A DNA stretch of 5,331 nt from Lysobacteraceae bacterium (lineage in GTDB: Bacteria > Pseudomonadota > Gammaproteobacteria > Xanthomonadales > Xanthomonadaceae): the NCBI GenBank assembly GCA_003449195.1, contig DMID01000043.1, positions 15,419 to 20,749 on the forward strand, in the 5' to 3' direction. Numbering within the stretch: the first letter of the stretch is position 1; every line of letters starts with the position of its first letter. The notes under the pieces are model-generated. The model saw nothing but the letters and a program-made list of their open reading frames with translations. It searched no databases and was not told the origin of the DNA. This document shows, one piece after another, positions 1 to 5,331 of the stretch. The position numbers and the translations under genes are program-made.

Positions 1-606
1 GGGCAGGCCGGTACGGTCTGGCCGGCGGCGCTGGCGGGGATCTTCGCCTACGCCCGCGGCATGTCCTGGTGGCAGGCGCGCACCCGCTACTGCGGGGTCT
101 GCGGCGGCACCATCGAATTCCGGCGCGGCGGTTTCGTCGGTCACTGCGCCGGTTGCGGCAACGACCATTACCCGCGTGTCGATCCGGCCGTCATCGTTGC
201 GGCCACGGACGGCGAGCGCTTGCTGCTGGGGCGGCAGGCCAGTTGGCCCGAACGCCGCTATTCGGTGATCGCCGGGTTCATGGAGCCGGGCGAGATGCCC
301 GAGCAGACGGTGGCCCGCGAAGTGATGGAGGAAACCGGCGTGCGCATCCTGCGCTGCCGCTATCTGGCCGCGCAGCCGTGGCCGTTCCCGGGTGCCTTGA
401 TGCTCGGGTTCGAGGCGCGAGCCGAGCCCGACGAGCCGCGCGTCACCGGCGAACTCGAAGACGCGCGTTGGGCCACGCTGGCCGACATCGGCGAAGCCCT
501 GGCCCGCGGCGATGCCGATCAGGATGCGCCATTGCGTTTGCCGCCGGCGTTGTCGATTGCCCGCTCGCTCATCGGGCATTGGTACCGCGCGCATGGCGGG
601 CACTGA
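1..606 (+). CDS. nudC: NAD(+) diphosphatase / NAD-cap decapping Nudix hydrolase NudC (5' end cut by window)
   Basis: The enzyme hydrolyses NAD(H) to NMN(H) and AMP and, as shown for the E. coli protein, removes NAD caps from RNA; it is cytoplasmic. The frame is open from base 1, so the N-terminal domain lies outside; 201 residues are visible. Numbering from the first visible residue: a zinc ribbon with C31, C34, C49 and C52 has the C-x2-C-x14-C-x2-C spacing of E. coli NudC; a complete Nudix box (G-x5-E-x7-RE-x2-EE-x-G-V) runs from G92 to V114 with metal-binding E107, E110 and E111; and QPWPFP at 125-130 is the NADH-pyrophosphatase signature after the box. Both flanking serines of the usual SQPWPFPxS are alanine here. 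An internal ATG at 61 is not the true start, because conserved sequence continues upstream of it. ampE follows after 84 bases. Confidence 0.95.
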   Translation, partial: GQAGTVWPAALAGIFAYARGMSWWQARTRYCGVCGGTIEFRRGGFVGHCAGCGNDHYPRVDPAVIVAATDGERLLLGRQASWPERRYSVIAGFMEPGEMPEQTVAREVMEETGVRILRCRYLAAQPWPFPGALMLGFEARAEPDEPRVTGELEDARWATLADIGEALARGDADQDAPLRLPPALSIARSLIGHWYRAHGGH

Positions 607-673
607 ACGTCTTCATCCGGCCGTCTCACGGTGCTTGCGTAAAGTGCGGCTTTGCCGCGCCTGATCGGGAACC

Positions 674-681
674 GGAGAAGG
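674..681 (+). promoter_or_regulatory. Ribosome binding site of ampE
   Basis: GGAGAAGG lies nine bases before the ATG at 691. It decides the start: a TTG at 652 in the same frame would add 13 residues but has no comparable purine-rich site, and the protein from the ATG begins MFFTTLVAVV, as expected for the first membrane helix of AmpE. Confidence 0.75.
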
Positions 682-690
682 TATCGCCCC

Positions 691-1539
691 ATGTTCTTCA
701 CGACACTGGTCGCCGTTGTCGCCACGCTCGTCGTCGGACATCTCGCGCCTGCCCATGTGGCCGCCCTGCGCCGCCATGCGTGGTTCGAGACGTGGTCCGG
801 TTTGCTGGAGCGGCAGGGCATGGCCGGTCTGGCATGGCGTCTGGCGCCGCCGGTCCTGCTCGTCGCCCTGCTGCAGTGGGGCTTGCATGGGCGCTGGCTG
901 GGCGTGCCGGCGCTGGTGTTCGGCATTTTCGCGTTGTGCTGGGCGTGGGGCGCGCGCGATCTGGACCTGGACGTGGAAGCGGCACTGGATGCCCAGGAGC
1001 CGGAGGCACGCCGGTTGGCGTTCGCGCGCCTGGGTGTGCCCGACGATGGCACGGCCGATGCCACGCCATCGGTGCTGGTCGGCAACCTGGCGCGTGCCGG
1101 GTTGCGGCGCTGGTTCGGCGTGTTGTTCTGGTTCCTGCTGCTAGGCCCGATTGGCGCCGTGCTCTATCGCTTGAGCGTGCTGGCCGCGTGGCAGGCACGG
1201 GCTCCGTCAGGCGCACAGGCGTGGTTGACGCTGCTGGAGTGGCCGGTGGCGCAGTTGCTGGCGTTTTCGATGGCGTTGGCAGCGAATTTCGATGCCGTAC
1301 TGCGCGCGTGGCGCGATGCCGGTGGCGCCAGACGTGTGCTGGACACGGGGTTTCTGGAGGCTGCGGCGCGTGCCGCCGTGCCGGTGACGACAGCGTCGCC
1401 GTCCCAGAATGCGCCGGGCATCGTGCCCCTGCTGCGCGACCTGCCCGAGCTGCGCGACACGATGTCGTTGTTGTGGCGGGTGCTGCTGATCTGGCTGGCG
1501 GTGCTGGCGTTGATGGTACTGGCCGGCTGGGTCGGATGA
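691..1539 (+). CDS. ampE: AmpE-like inner-membrane protein (regulatory signalling modulator)
   Basis: AmpE is an inner-membrane protein encoded in E. coli beside ampD and linked to sensing that controls ampC beta-lactamase; its biochemical activity is not established, and it is distantly related to the CobD/CbiB membrane family. The product is 282 residues against 284 in E. coli. Hydrophobic segments are visible at about 2-20, 52-88 (probably two helices), 142-163, 184-200 and 261-281, with a polar stretch near 88-140. The best family mark is FWFLLLGPIGAVLYRL (146-161), the conserved GP-x-GA-x-x-YR core of the AmpE/CobD fold. The C-terminal layout, a short loop with MSLLWR then a last helix, also matches E. 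coli AmpE. It starts 84 bases after nudC on the same strand, so co-transcription is possible. No ampD lies beside it in the window. The family call is from memory of the pattern, without an alignment. Confidence 0.82.
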   Translation: MFFTTLVAVVATLVVGHLAPAHVAALRRHAWFETWSGLLERQGMAGLAWRLAPPVLLVALLQWGLHGRWLGVPALVFGIFALCWAWGARDLDLDVEAALDAQEPEARRLAFARLGVPDDGTADATPSVLVGNLARAGLRRWFGVLFWFLLLGPIGAVLYRLSVLAAWQARAPSGAQAWLTLLEWPVAQLLAFSMALAANFDAVLRAWRDAGGARRVLDTGFLEAAARAAVPVTTASPSQNAPGIVPLLRDLPELRDTMSLLWRVLLIWLAVLALMVLAGWVG

Positions 1540-1545
1540 TCCCGT

Positions 1546-1573
1546 ACCCGATGCATCAACCGGGTCAGCCCGG
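1546..1573. terminator. Possible bidirectional terminator between convergent genes
   Basis: Two short stems compete in the gap between ampE and the DUF2752 gene. ACCCG (1546-1550) pairs with CGGGT (1561-1565) around a ten-base loop that contains the palindrome GATGCATC. CCGGG (1560-1564) pairs with CCCGG (1569-1573) around TCAG, and this stem covers the DUF2752 stop codon. Neither has a T-run on either strand, so a role in termination is inferred only from the tail-to-tail position. Confidence 0.3.
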
Positions 1574-1981
1574 CGCCAGCCACGCGAACGGTGGCCACGG
1601 CAGGTTGCGGGCCACCCAGTAGGCCGGCAGCAGCACCACCCACAGGCGTGGTTCGGACATCAGGCTCACCACCGGACGCATTGCGGCCGGTCGCCACCAC
1701 TCCAGCCTCCATGCCGCCAGCAGCGGCGCGAGGACAAGCAACGTCATCGCCAGCGGATTCATGCCGAAGGCGTGGACGAGGTGGCCGTGGACGAGGGCAT
1801 GCAGGGCGCGGGTCATGCCGCAACCGATGCACCAGTAGCCGGTGAGCGCATGGAACATGCATGGCGGGAACGGATTGCCTGCCGCATTGGGGTCATAGCG
1901 GTACAGCAGTGCCGTGCCCGAAGCGGCGGCGGCCAATGCCGCCGTCACCCCGAGCACGTGCAGCGGGCGGATCGCCCTCAC
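1565..1981 (-). CDS. DUF2752 family membrane protein
   Basis: This is a 138-residue membrane protein of a family with no established function. Numbering from the GTG: a first hydrophobic helix at about 7-26; then the family core with C41, H44, TG (47-48), C51, C54, G55, TR (57-58), H61, H65, G66 and NPL (75-77), which is the C-x2-H-x2-TG-x2-C-x2-CG-x-TR-x2-H pattern of DUF2752; further hydrophobic stretches at about 74-91 and 112-125. The cysteine and histidine cluster could bind a metal or be redox-active, but that is inference. The start is a GTG at 1981-1979 that overlaps the TGA of the upstream CD225 gene in a GTGA arrangement, pointing to translational coupling. The frame is open further upstream, but there it runs inside the CD225 gene and lacks family character. 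The same frame has no better-supported start: the GTGs at codons 9 and 12 have no close Shine-Dalgarno. Confidence 0.88.
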   Translation of the reverse strand: MRAIRPLHVLGVTAALAAAASGTALLYRYDPNAAGNPFPPCMFHALTGYWCIGCGMTRALHALVHGHLVHAFGMNPLAMTLLVLAPLLAAWRLEWWRPAAMRPVVSLMSEPRLWVVLLPAYWVARNLPWPPFAWLAPG

Positions 1982-2349
1982 TTGGCGGCCTGGATCTGCT
2001 CGATGATTTCCTGGTACTGCGCCACGCCGCCGGTGGAGAAGGCGTAGATCGACCACACCAAGCCGATGATGGCCAACGCGGTGGCCACCCAGCACCAGGT
2101 CTTGGCGGTGGCCGACGCGCGGCGCGCGCCTTCCAGGTCGCCGGCGTTGAGCAGCGAGTTCACCTTGGCGGCATAGACGATGGCGACGATGCCGAGCAGG
2201 CCGAGCGGGCAGCAGAAACAGGTGCCCAGCACCGTGGCGACGATGGCCCATGCCAGATGGTTGGGTACCGGGCCGACGGCCGGCGGCAGCGGTGTCGGCG
2301 AGGCGGGTTCGACGACCGGCGGCGGGGGTGGCGGAGGAATCGTGCTCAT
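1978..2349 (-). CDS. CD225/dispanin (IFITM-like) family small membrane protein
   Basis: The product is 123 residues. A proline-rich N-terminus (seven prolines at 5-11, more to 29) leads into the CD225 domain: a first hydrophobic segment at about 33-60 containing the cysteine cluster C44, C46, C47; then AKVNSLLNAGDLEGARRAS at 61-79 and AK at 82-83, matching the conserved cytosolic loop of dispanins (AK, GD, GA and S-x-x-AK positions); C86 next to the second helix at about 86-106; and a short polar tail. Vertebrate IFITM relatives act on membranes by stiffening them or blocking fusion; the role of bacterial members is not established. The ATG at 2349 has AAGGAG at 2365-2360 with a ten-base spacer. 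The gene overlaps the DUF2752 gene by four bases, so the two proteins are probably made together. It lies 93 bases downstream of the flippase-acyltransferase gene on the same strand. Confidence 0.88.
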   Translation of the reverse strand: MSTIPPPPPPPVVEPASPTPLPPAVGPVPNHLAWAIVATVLGTCFCCPLGLLGIVAIVYAAKVNSLLNAGDLEGARRASATAKTWCWVATALAIIGLVWSIYAFSTGGVAQYQEIIEQIQAAK

Positions 2350-2382
2350 GCGGTGCGTGCTCCTTGGTTGGAATGTGTCCCC

Positions 2383-2413
2383 GGGAGCGGGCGGCTGGCC
2401 GCGATGCGCTCCC
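2383..2413 (-). terminator. Nested hairpin after the flippase-acyltransferase gene
   Basis: Outer arms GGGAGCG (2383-2389) and CGCTCCC (2407-2413) pair perfectly over seven bases. Inside, GCGG and CCGC (2391-2394 and 2399-2402) can pair around a four-base loop. It starts about 30 bases past the stop of the upstream - strand gene and ends 18 bases before the CD225 ribosome binding site. There is no U-run, so it may be a weak or Rho-assisted terminator, an mRNA-stabilising end, or a leader element of the CD225 gene. Confidence 0.4.
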
Positions 2414-2442
2414 CTGTGACTGAAGCCTAACCGATGCCCGGC

Positions 2443-4344
2443 TCAGGCCGCATCACCGCGCAGCTCGCGCACGCGCCGCTCCAGCGCCGGGGCATCGGCG
2501 CCTTCGACAAGCGGGGCATCGGCAATGACGTCGATGCGCGCGCGGAAGCGTCGCGGCAGGCGCATGCGGTGCAGCCGGGAGTCGCGGCGGCTCCACATGC
2601 TCGACCACAGGTTGCACAGCGCCATCGGCACCACCGGTACCGGCCTGCCCGCGGCGGCGGCCCGTTCGAGGATCTTCTCCACGCCGGACTTGAACGGCGC
2701 GATGCTCCCGTCCTTCGTCAACGCGCCTTCGGGGAAGATGCCCACCAGCTCGCCGTCCGCCAATGCCGCATCGATCTGGTCGAACGCGTGCTGCATCAAC
2801 GCCGGGTCTTCTCGCGCGCCGGCAATCGGGATGGCCTTGGCGGTGCGGAAGATCCAGCGCATCACCGGGATGTCGAAGATCTTGTAGTACATGACGAAGC
2901 GCACCGGGCGCGGGATCGCCGCCGACAGGATCAACGCATCCATGTAGCTCACGTGGTTGCACACGATCAGCGCCGGGCCTTCGTCGGGCACGTGGTCCTC
3001 GATGCCGCGCGCGCGCAGCCGGTACAGCGTGCGCACCATCAGCCAGCTCATGAAGCGCATCAGGAATTCGGGCACGATGCTGAAGATCCACACCGCCACC
3101 AGCGCGTTGGCGATGGCCAGGGCGAGGAACACCTGCGGGATCGTCCAGCCCAGCACGCGCTGCACGAACAGGCCGATGCCGGCCGCCGCCACGATGAACA
3201 GCGCATTCTGGATGTTGAGCCCGGCGATCACCCGCGACAGCTCGCCCTTCGGCGTGCGGCTCTGGATCAGCGCGAACAGCGGCACCACGAAGAAGCCGGT
3301 GAACACGCCGATGCCGGTCAGGTCGAGCATGATCCGCCAGCTGCCAGGCGCGCTGACAAATTGGCCGATCGACAGCCCCGCCAGCAACGCCTGCCCGGGC
3401 CGCGCGAAGTACAGGTCGAGCATGAACGCGCTGACGCCGAACGCGCCCAGCGGCACCAGCCCGATTTCCACCGTGCGCGCGGACAGCTTCTCGCACAGCA
3501 GCGAGCCGGTGCCGGTGCCGATGGAGAACAGTGCCAGCGCGAACAGGTACAGTTCCTGGCGGCCGCCGAGGTTGACCTCGGCGTAGGCCGGCAGCTGCGC
3601 GGTCAGCACCGTGCCGATGAACCAGAACCAGGACACGCCCAGCACCGCGTTGCGCACCGCCGGGGTGCGCCGGGTCAGGCGCATCACCGCGAGCGATTCG
3701 CGCCACGGGTTCCACTCCACCTTCAGCTCCGGCGCGCCGGCCTCCACGCGCGGGATGAAGCGCGCGGCGGTGTTGCCGGCCAGCGCCAGCACGATCACCG
3801 CGGTGGCCGCGACCACCGGCCCGTGCGTGCCGGCCAGGGTGAACACGATGCCGCCGCACAGCATGCCCAGCAGGATCGACACCGAGGTACCCATTTCCAC
3901 TAGCCCGTTGCCGCCGGTGAGTTCCTCCGGCTTCAGCACCGCCGGCAAGATCGAATACTTGACCGGTCCGAACAGCGTGGATTGCAGGCCGGTGCAGAAC
4001 AGCGCCACCAGCAATACCGGCAGGTTCTGCAGCACGAAGCCGGTGGCGGCCAAGGTCATGATCCCGATCTCCATCGTCGTGGTGATCACGATCAGCTTCT
4101 GCTTCTCCAGCTTCTCGGCAATCTGCCCGGCGGTGGCCGAAAACAGGAAGAACGGCAGGATGAACAGCGCCGGCGCCAGGTTGGCATAGAGGCTGCGCTC
4201 GTCGGCGTCCAGCCCCATGAAGAACAGCAGCGCGATGATCGCCTGCCGGTACACGTTGTCGTTGAACGCGCCCAGCGACTGCACCGCGAAGAACGGCAGG
4301 AAACGGCGCTGCCCGAGCAGTGCGAACTGGTTGTGGCCGGCCAT
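2443..4344 (-). CDS. LplT-like lysophospholipid MFS transporter fused to a PlsC-like acyltransferase
   Basis: The product is 633 residues in two parts. Residues 1 to about 430 are an MFS transporter of the LplT type, which flips lysophospholipids across the inner membrane: AFNDN (26-30), FGPVKYSILP (125-134), GNGLVE (145-150) and GFFVVPLFALIQ (350-361) match LplT motifs. Residues from about 440 are a PlsC-type glycerolipid acyltransferase: NHVSYMD (463-469) is the catalytic NH-x4-D, FPEG (537-540) binds the glycerol phosphate, and VVPMAL (571-576) is the last block. The likely role is import of lysophospholipid and its re-acylation, or acylation of lysophosphatidate. The longer homologous fusions continue with an acyl-ACP synthetase (Aas) domain; this one stops after PlsC, so the acyl donor must come from elsewhere. 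The ATG at 4344 has GGGAG at 4354-4350, five bases away. The gene follows the PhoD-like gene after 126 bases. No frameshift is visible. Confidence 0.9.
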   Translation of the reverse strand: MAGHNQFALLGQRRFLPFFAVQSLGAFNDNVYRQAIIALLFFMGLDADERSLYANLAPALFILPFFLFSATAGQIAEKLEKQKLIVITTTMEIGIMTLAATGFVLQNLPVLLVALFCTGLQSTLFGPVKYSILPAVLKPEELTGGNGLVEMGTSVSILLGMLCGGIVFTLAGTHGPVVAATAVIVLALAGNTAARFIPRVEAGAPELKVEWNPWRESLAVMRLTRRTPAVRNAVLGVSWFWFIGTVLTAQLPAYAEVNLGGRQELYLFALALFSIGTGTGSLLCEKLSARTVEIGLVPLGAFGVSAFMLDLYFARPGQALLAGLSIGQFVSAPGSWRIMLDLTGIGVFTGFFVVPLFALIQSRTPKGELSRVIAGLNIQNALFIVAAAGIGLFVQRVLGWTIPQVFLALAIANALVAVWIFSIVPEFLMRFMSWLMVRTLYRLRARGIEDHVPDEGPALIVCNHVSYMDALILSAAIPRPVRFVMYYKIFDIPVMRWIFRTAKAIPIAGAREDPALMQHAFDQIDAALADGELVGIFPEGALTKDGSIAPFKSGVEKILERAAAAGRPVPVVPMALCNLWSSMWSRRDSRLHRMRLPRRFRARIDVIADAPLVEGADAPALERRVRELRGDAA

Positions 4345-4362
4345 GCGGGCTCCCGTGGATGC

Positions 4363-4438
4363 GCGCGCAGCCTAGCAAATCGACGCCGCGTTGGGCTTGA
4401 AGTGCGGGCCTCGATGTTCGTTGCTAGGGTCTGCGCGC
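4363..4438. repeat. Bulged inverted repeat (21 paired bases) in the leader of the flippase-acyltransferase gene
   Basis: GCGCGCAG (4363-4370) pairs with CTGCGCGC (4431-4438), CCTAGCAA (4371-4378) with TTGCTAGG (4421-4428), and ATCGA (4379-4383) with TCGAT (4411-4415). All unpaired bases in the stem lie on the right arm: GT (4429-4430) and GTTCG (4416-4420). The central loop is 27 bases (4384-4410). It occupies most of the 126-base gap between the PhoD-like stop and the next start. No T-run follows on either strand. It could be a terminator-like or attenuator structure in the RNA, a dyad bound by a protein, or a dispersed palindromic repeat; the sequence does not decide. Confidence 0.6.
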
Positions 4439-4470
4439 TGCTATGGAATCCGGCAAGCGCGCGCAAATGC

Positions 4471-5331
4471 TCAGCCGTCGCGCAACTGCATGTCGGCGCG
4501 ATCCAGCGCGAAGCGCCGCACCTGCAATTGCGCGCGTACCTGCCCGGGCTGCTCGTACAGGCATTGCGCGCACAGCTCGGCCGGCAGTTCCATGAATTCT
4601 GCCGTCGCGTGCTCGCCGTCGATGCGCAGCACGCCCACGCCGTGGCGGCGGGTCTGCGCGTAACGCAGGGCCGGGTTGCCGGCCGAGACCACCGCTTCCA
4701 GATGGTCGGCGAGCCTGCGCCCGGCTTCGGCACGCTCGGGGCTGCCGCCGCTGTTGTGGGCGAGCATTGCCGACAGGGTTTCCGAGGAGATCGCGGGCGC
4801 GGTGAATTCGACGACGGATGCGCCATGCTGGGTGGCGAAGCCCGAGTGGATGTCGCCGGACAGCACGATGGTGCCGCCGGCCGGCGCAAACACCTCGTCG
4901 AGCAGGCGCCGACGTTCGCGCGGGAAACCGTCCCATTGGTCCACGTTGAGGTAGAACGCGCGGCGCATCGGTTCAGGCGCTCCGAGCGTGGGGTCGGACA
5001 GGTCCAGCACCAGCGAGGTGAACGAGACCGAGCTGGCATACACGCGGAAGCGTGCGTCGCCCTGCCTGACTTGTTCGGCCAGCCACGCGCGTTGTTCGGG
5101 CGCATACGGCGACGGCGCGCCGGCGTCGAGCGCGCGCAATGCAGCCAGCAGGTCGAAGCCCTGCCGGGTGACGAGGTAGCGCGAGCCGATGTCGCCGAAC
5201 AGTTCGGTCTTGCCCACCGCCAGCCATGCGAAGCCGCGCGGCAGGCCGTCGGCCGACGGCGGCTTGACCTGCATGAAGAACGGCACGGCGGCGTTGTAGC
5301 CGGCCAACACGCGTTCGAGTACCGGCAAGGC
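4471..5331 (-). CDS. PhoD-family alkaline phosphatase / phosphodiesterase (N-terminal part beyond the window)
   Basis: The visible part is the C-terminal 286 residues; the frame is open to the window edge, so the signal peptide and the first metal ligands are not seen. Numbering from the first visible residue: FGDIGSRYLVTRQGFDLL (45-62), SVSFTSLVLDL (101-111), DQWDGFPRERRRLL (131-144), SGDIHSGFA (158-166) with the conserved histidine H162, and VVEFTAPAISS (173-183) are hallmarks of the PhoD metallophosphatase fold. Family members hydrolyse phosphate mono- and diesters outside the cytoplasmic membrane, usually with Fe and Ca, and are often exported by the Tat pathway and induced by phosphate shortage; neither can be judged here. 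A TTG at 5328 is not the start, because the length and fold require more upstream sequence. The flippase-acyltransferase gene follows on the same strand. Confidence 0.9.
   Translation of the reverse strand, partial: ALPVLERVLAGYNAAVPFFMQVKPPSADGLPRGFAWLAVGKTELFGDIGSRYLVTRQGFDLLAALRALDAGAPSPYAPEQRAWLAEQVRQGDARFRVYASSVSFTSLVLDLSDPTLGAPEPMRRAFYLNVDQWDGFPRERRRLLDEVFAPAGGTIVLSGDIHSGFATQHGASVVEFTAPAISSETLSAMLAHNSGGSPERAEAGRRLADHLEAVVSAGNPALRYAQTRRHGVGVLRIDGEHATAEFMELPAELCAQCLYEQPGQVRAQLQVRRFALDRADMQLRDG

Noticed and set aside
646..658. GCGGC-TTT-GCCGC hairpin between nudC and ampE as a terminator
   Set aside because: The stem is only five pairs with no T-run, and such short G+C stems are frequent here; it does not show that nudC and ampE are separate transcripts.
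69..1622. A 517-codon open frame on the + strand crossing nudC and ampE
   Set aside because: It is a +2 shadow made of Arg/Ala/Gly-rich sequence that spans two well-supported genes and their spacer; no family pattern is visible.
2434..3903. A 489-codon open frame on the + strand antisense to the flippase-acyltransferase gene
   Set aside because: Its product is rich in Arg, His, Gln and Ala without any domain, as expected from the complement of a high-G+C gene. The - strand frame has full MFS and PlsC motifs.
2453..4378. A second long - strand frame over the flippase-acyltransferase gene
   Set aside because: It is the out-of-frame shadow of the 633-residue protein; low-complexity Arg/Ala/Gly sequence with no membrane helices.
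4363..4438. The dyad as an integron attC site
   Set aside because: The one-sided bulges and a GCCTAGC arm resemble attC, but the required RYYYAAC and GTTRRRY core sites are not matched (GCCTAGC has G for A, and GTTGCTA breaks the purine run), and no cassette array or integrase is present.
4438..4466. A sigma-70-like promoter on the - strand, TTGCGC (4466-4461) and TAGCAG (4443-4438) spaced by 17
   Set aside because: Each box matches the consensus at only three of six positions, which is near chance in this sequence; not supported enough to annotate.
4370..4470. A PHO box upstream of the lipid gene, suggested by the PhoD-like neighbour
   Set aside because: No CTGTCAT-like direct repeats are visible in the gap; the PhoD gene's own promoter is outside the window.
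4092..5105. A 337-codon - strand frame bridging the PhoD-like gene and the flippase gene
   Set aside because: Its Ser/Arg/Pro/Cys-rich product shows no domain, and it runs across two real genes in a different frame from both.

Overview
The window is about two-thirds G+C or more, densely coding, and carries six protein genes with no RNA genes, insertion sequences or CRISPR. A NudC-type NAD(H) diphosphatase, an AmpE-like membrane protein, a PhoD-type phosphatase and an LplT-PlsC two-domain protein, together with the codon bias, suggest a gammaproteobacterium of the Xanthomonadaceae/Lysobacteraceae (Lysobacter, Luteimonas, Xanthomonas and relatives). That placement is inference from remembered family resemblance; no search was run.

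Layout. On the + strand, the 3' two-thirds of nudC (1-606, cut by the left edge) is followed after 84 bases by ampE (691-1539). They may share a transcript. The + strand genes meet the - strand genes tail to tail in a 25-base gap (1540-1564) holding two competing short hairpins. The - strand block reads from right to left: a PhoD-like phosphatase cut by the right edge (5331-4471); a 126-base gap with a bulged dyad of 21 base pairs; a 633-residue fusion of an LplT-like lysophospholipid flippase with a PlsC-like acyltransferase (4344-2443); a 93-base gap with a nested hairpin; a small proline-rich CD225/dispanin (IFITM-like) membrane protein (2349-1978); and a DUF2752 membrane protein whose GTG start overlaps the previous stop by four bases (1981-1565).

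How the genes may work together. The + strand pair relates to NAD(H)/NAD-capped RNA turnover and to the cell envelope (AmpE is historically tied to beta-lactamase induction). On the - strand, the fusion protein suggests coupled uptake and re-acylation of lysophospholipids at the inner membrane, the CD225 and DUF2752 proteins form a translationally coupled pair of small membrane proteins, and the PhoD-like enzyme is a phosphodi/monoesterase. An envelope-lipid theme runs through this side, but a single operon is not shown. The most interesting points are the CD225-DUF2752 pair, the fusion lacking the acyl-ACP synthetase domain of Aas systems, and the structured 126-base leader. Nothing in the window is clearly a mobile or defence island; it reads as ordinary chromosome.
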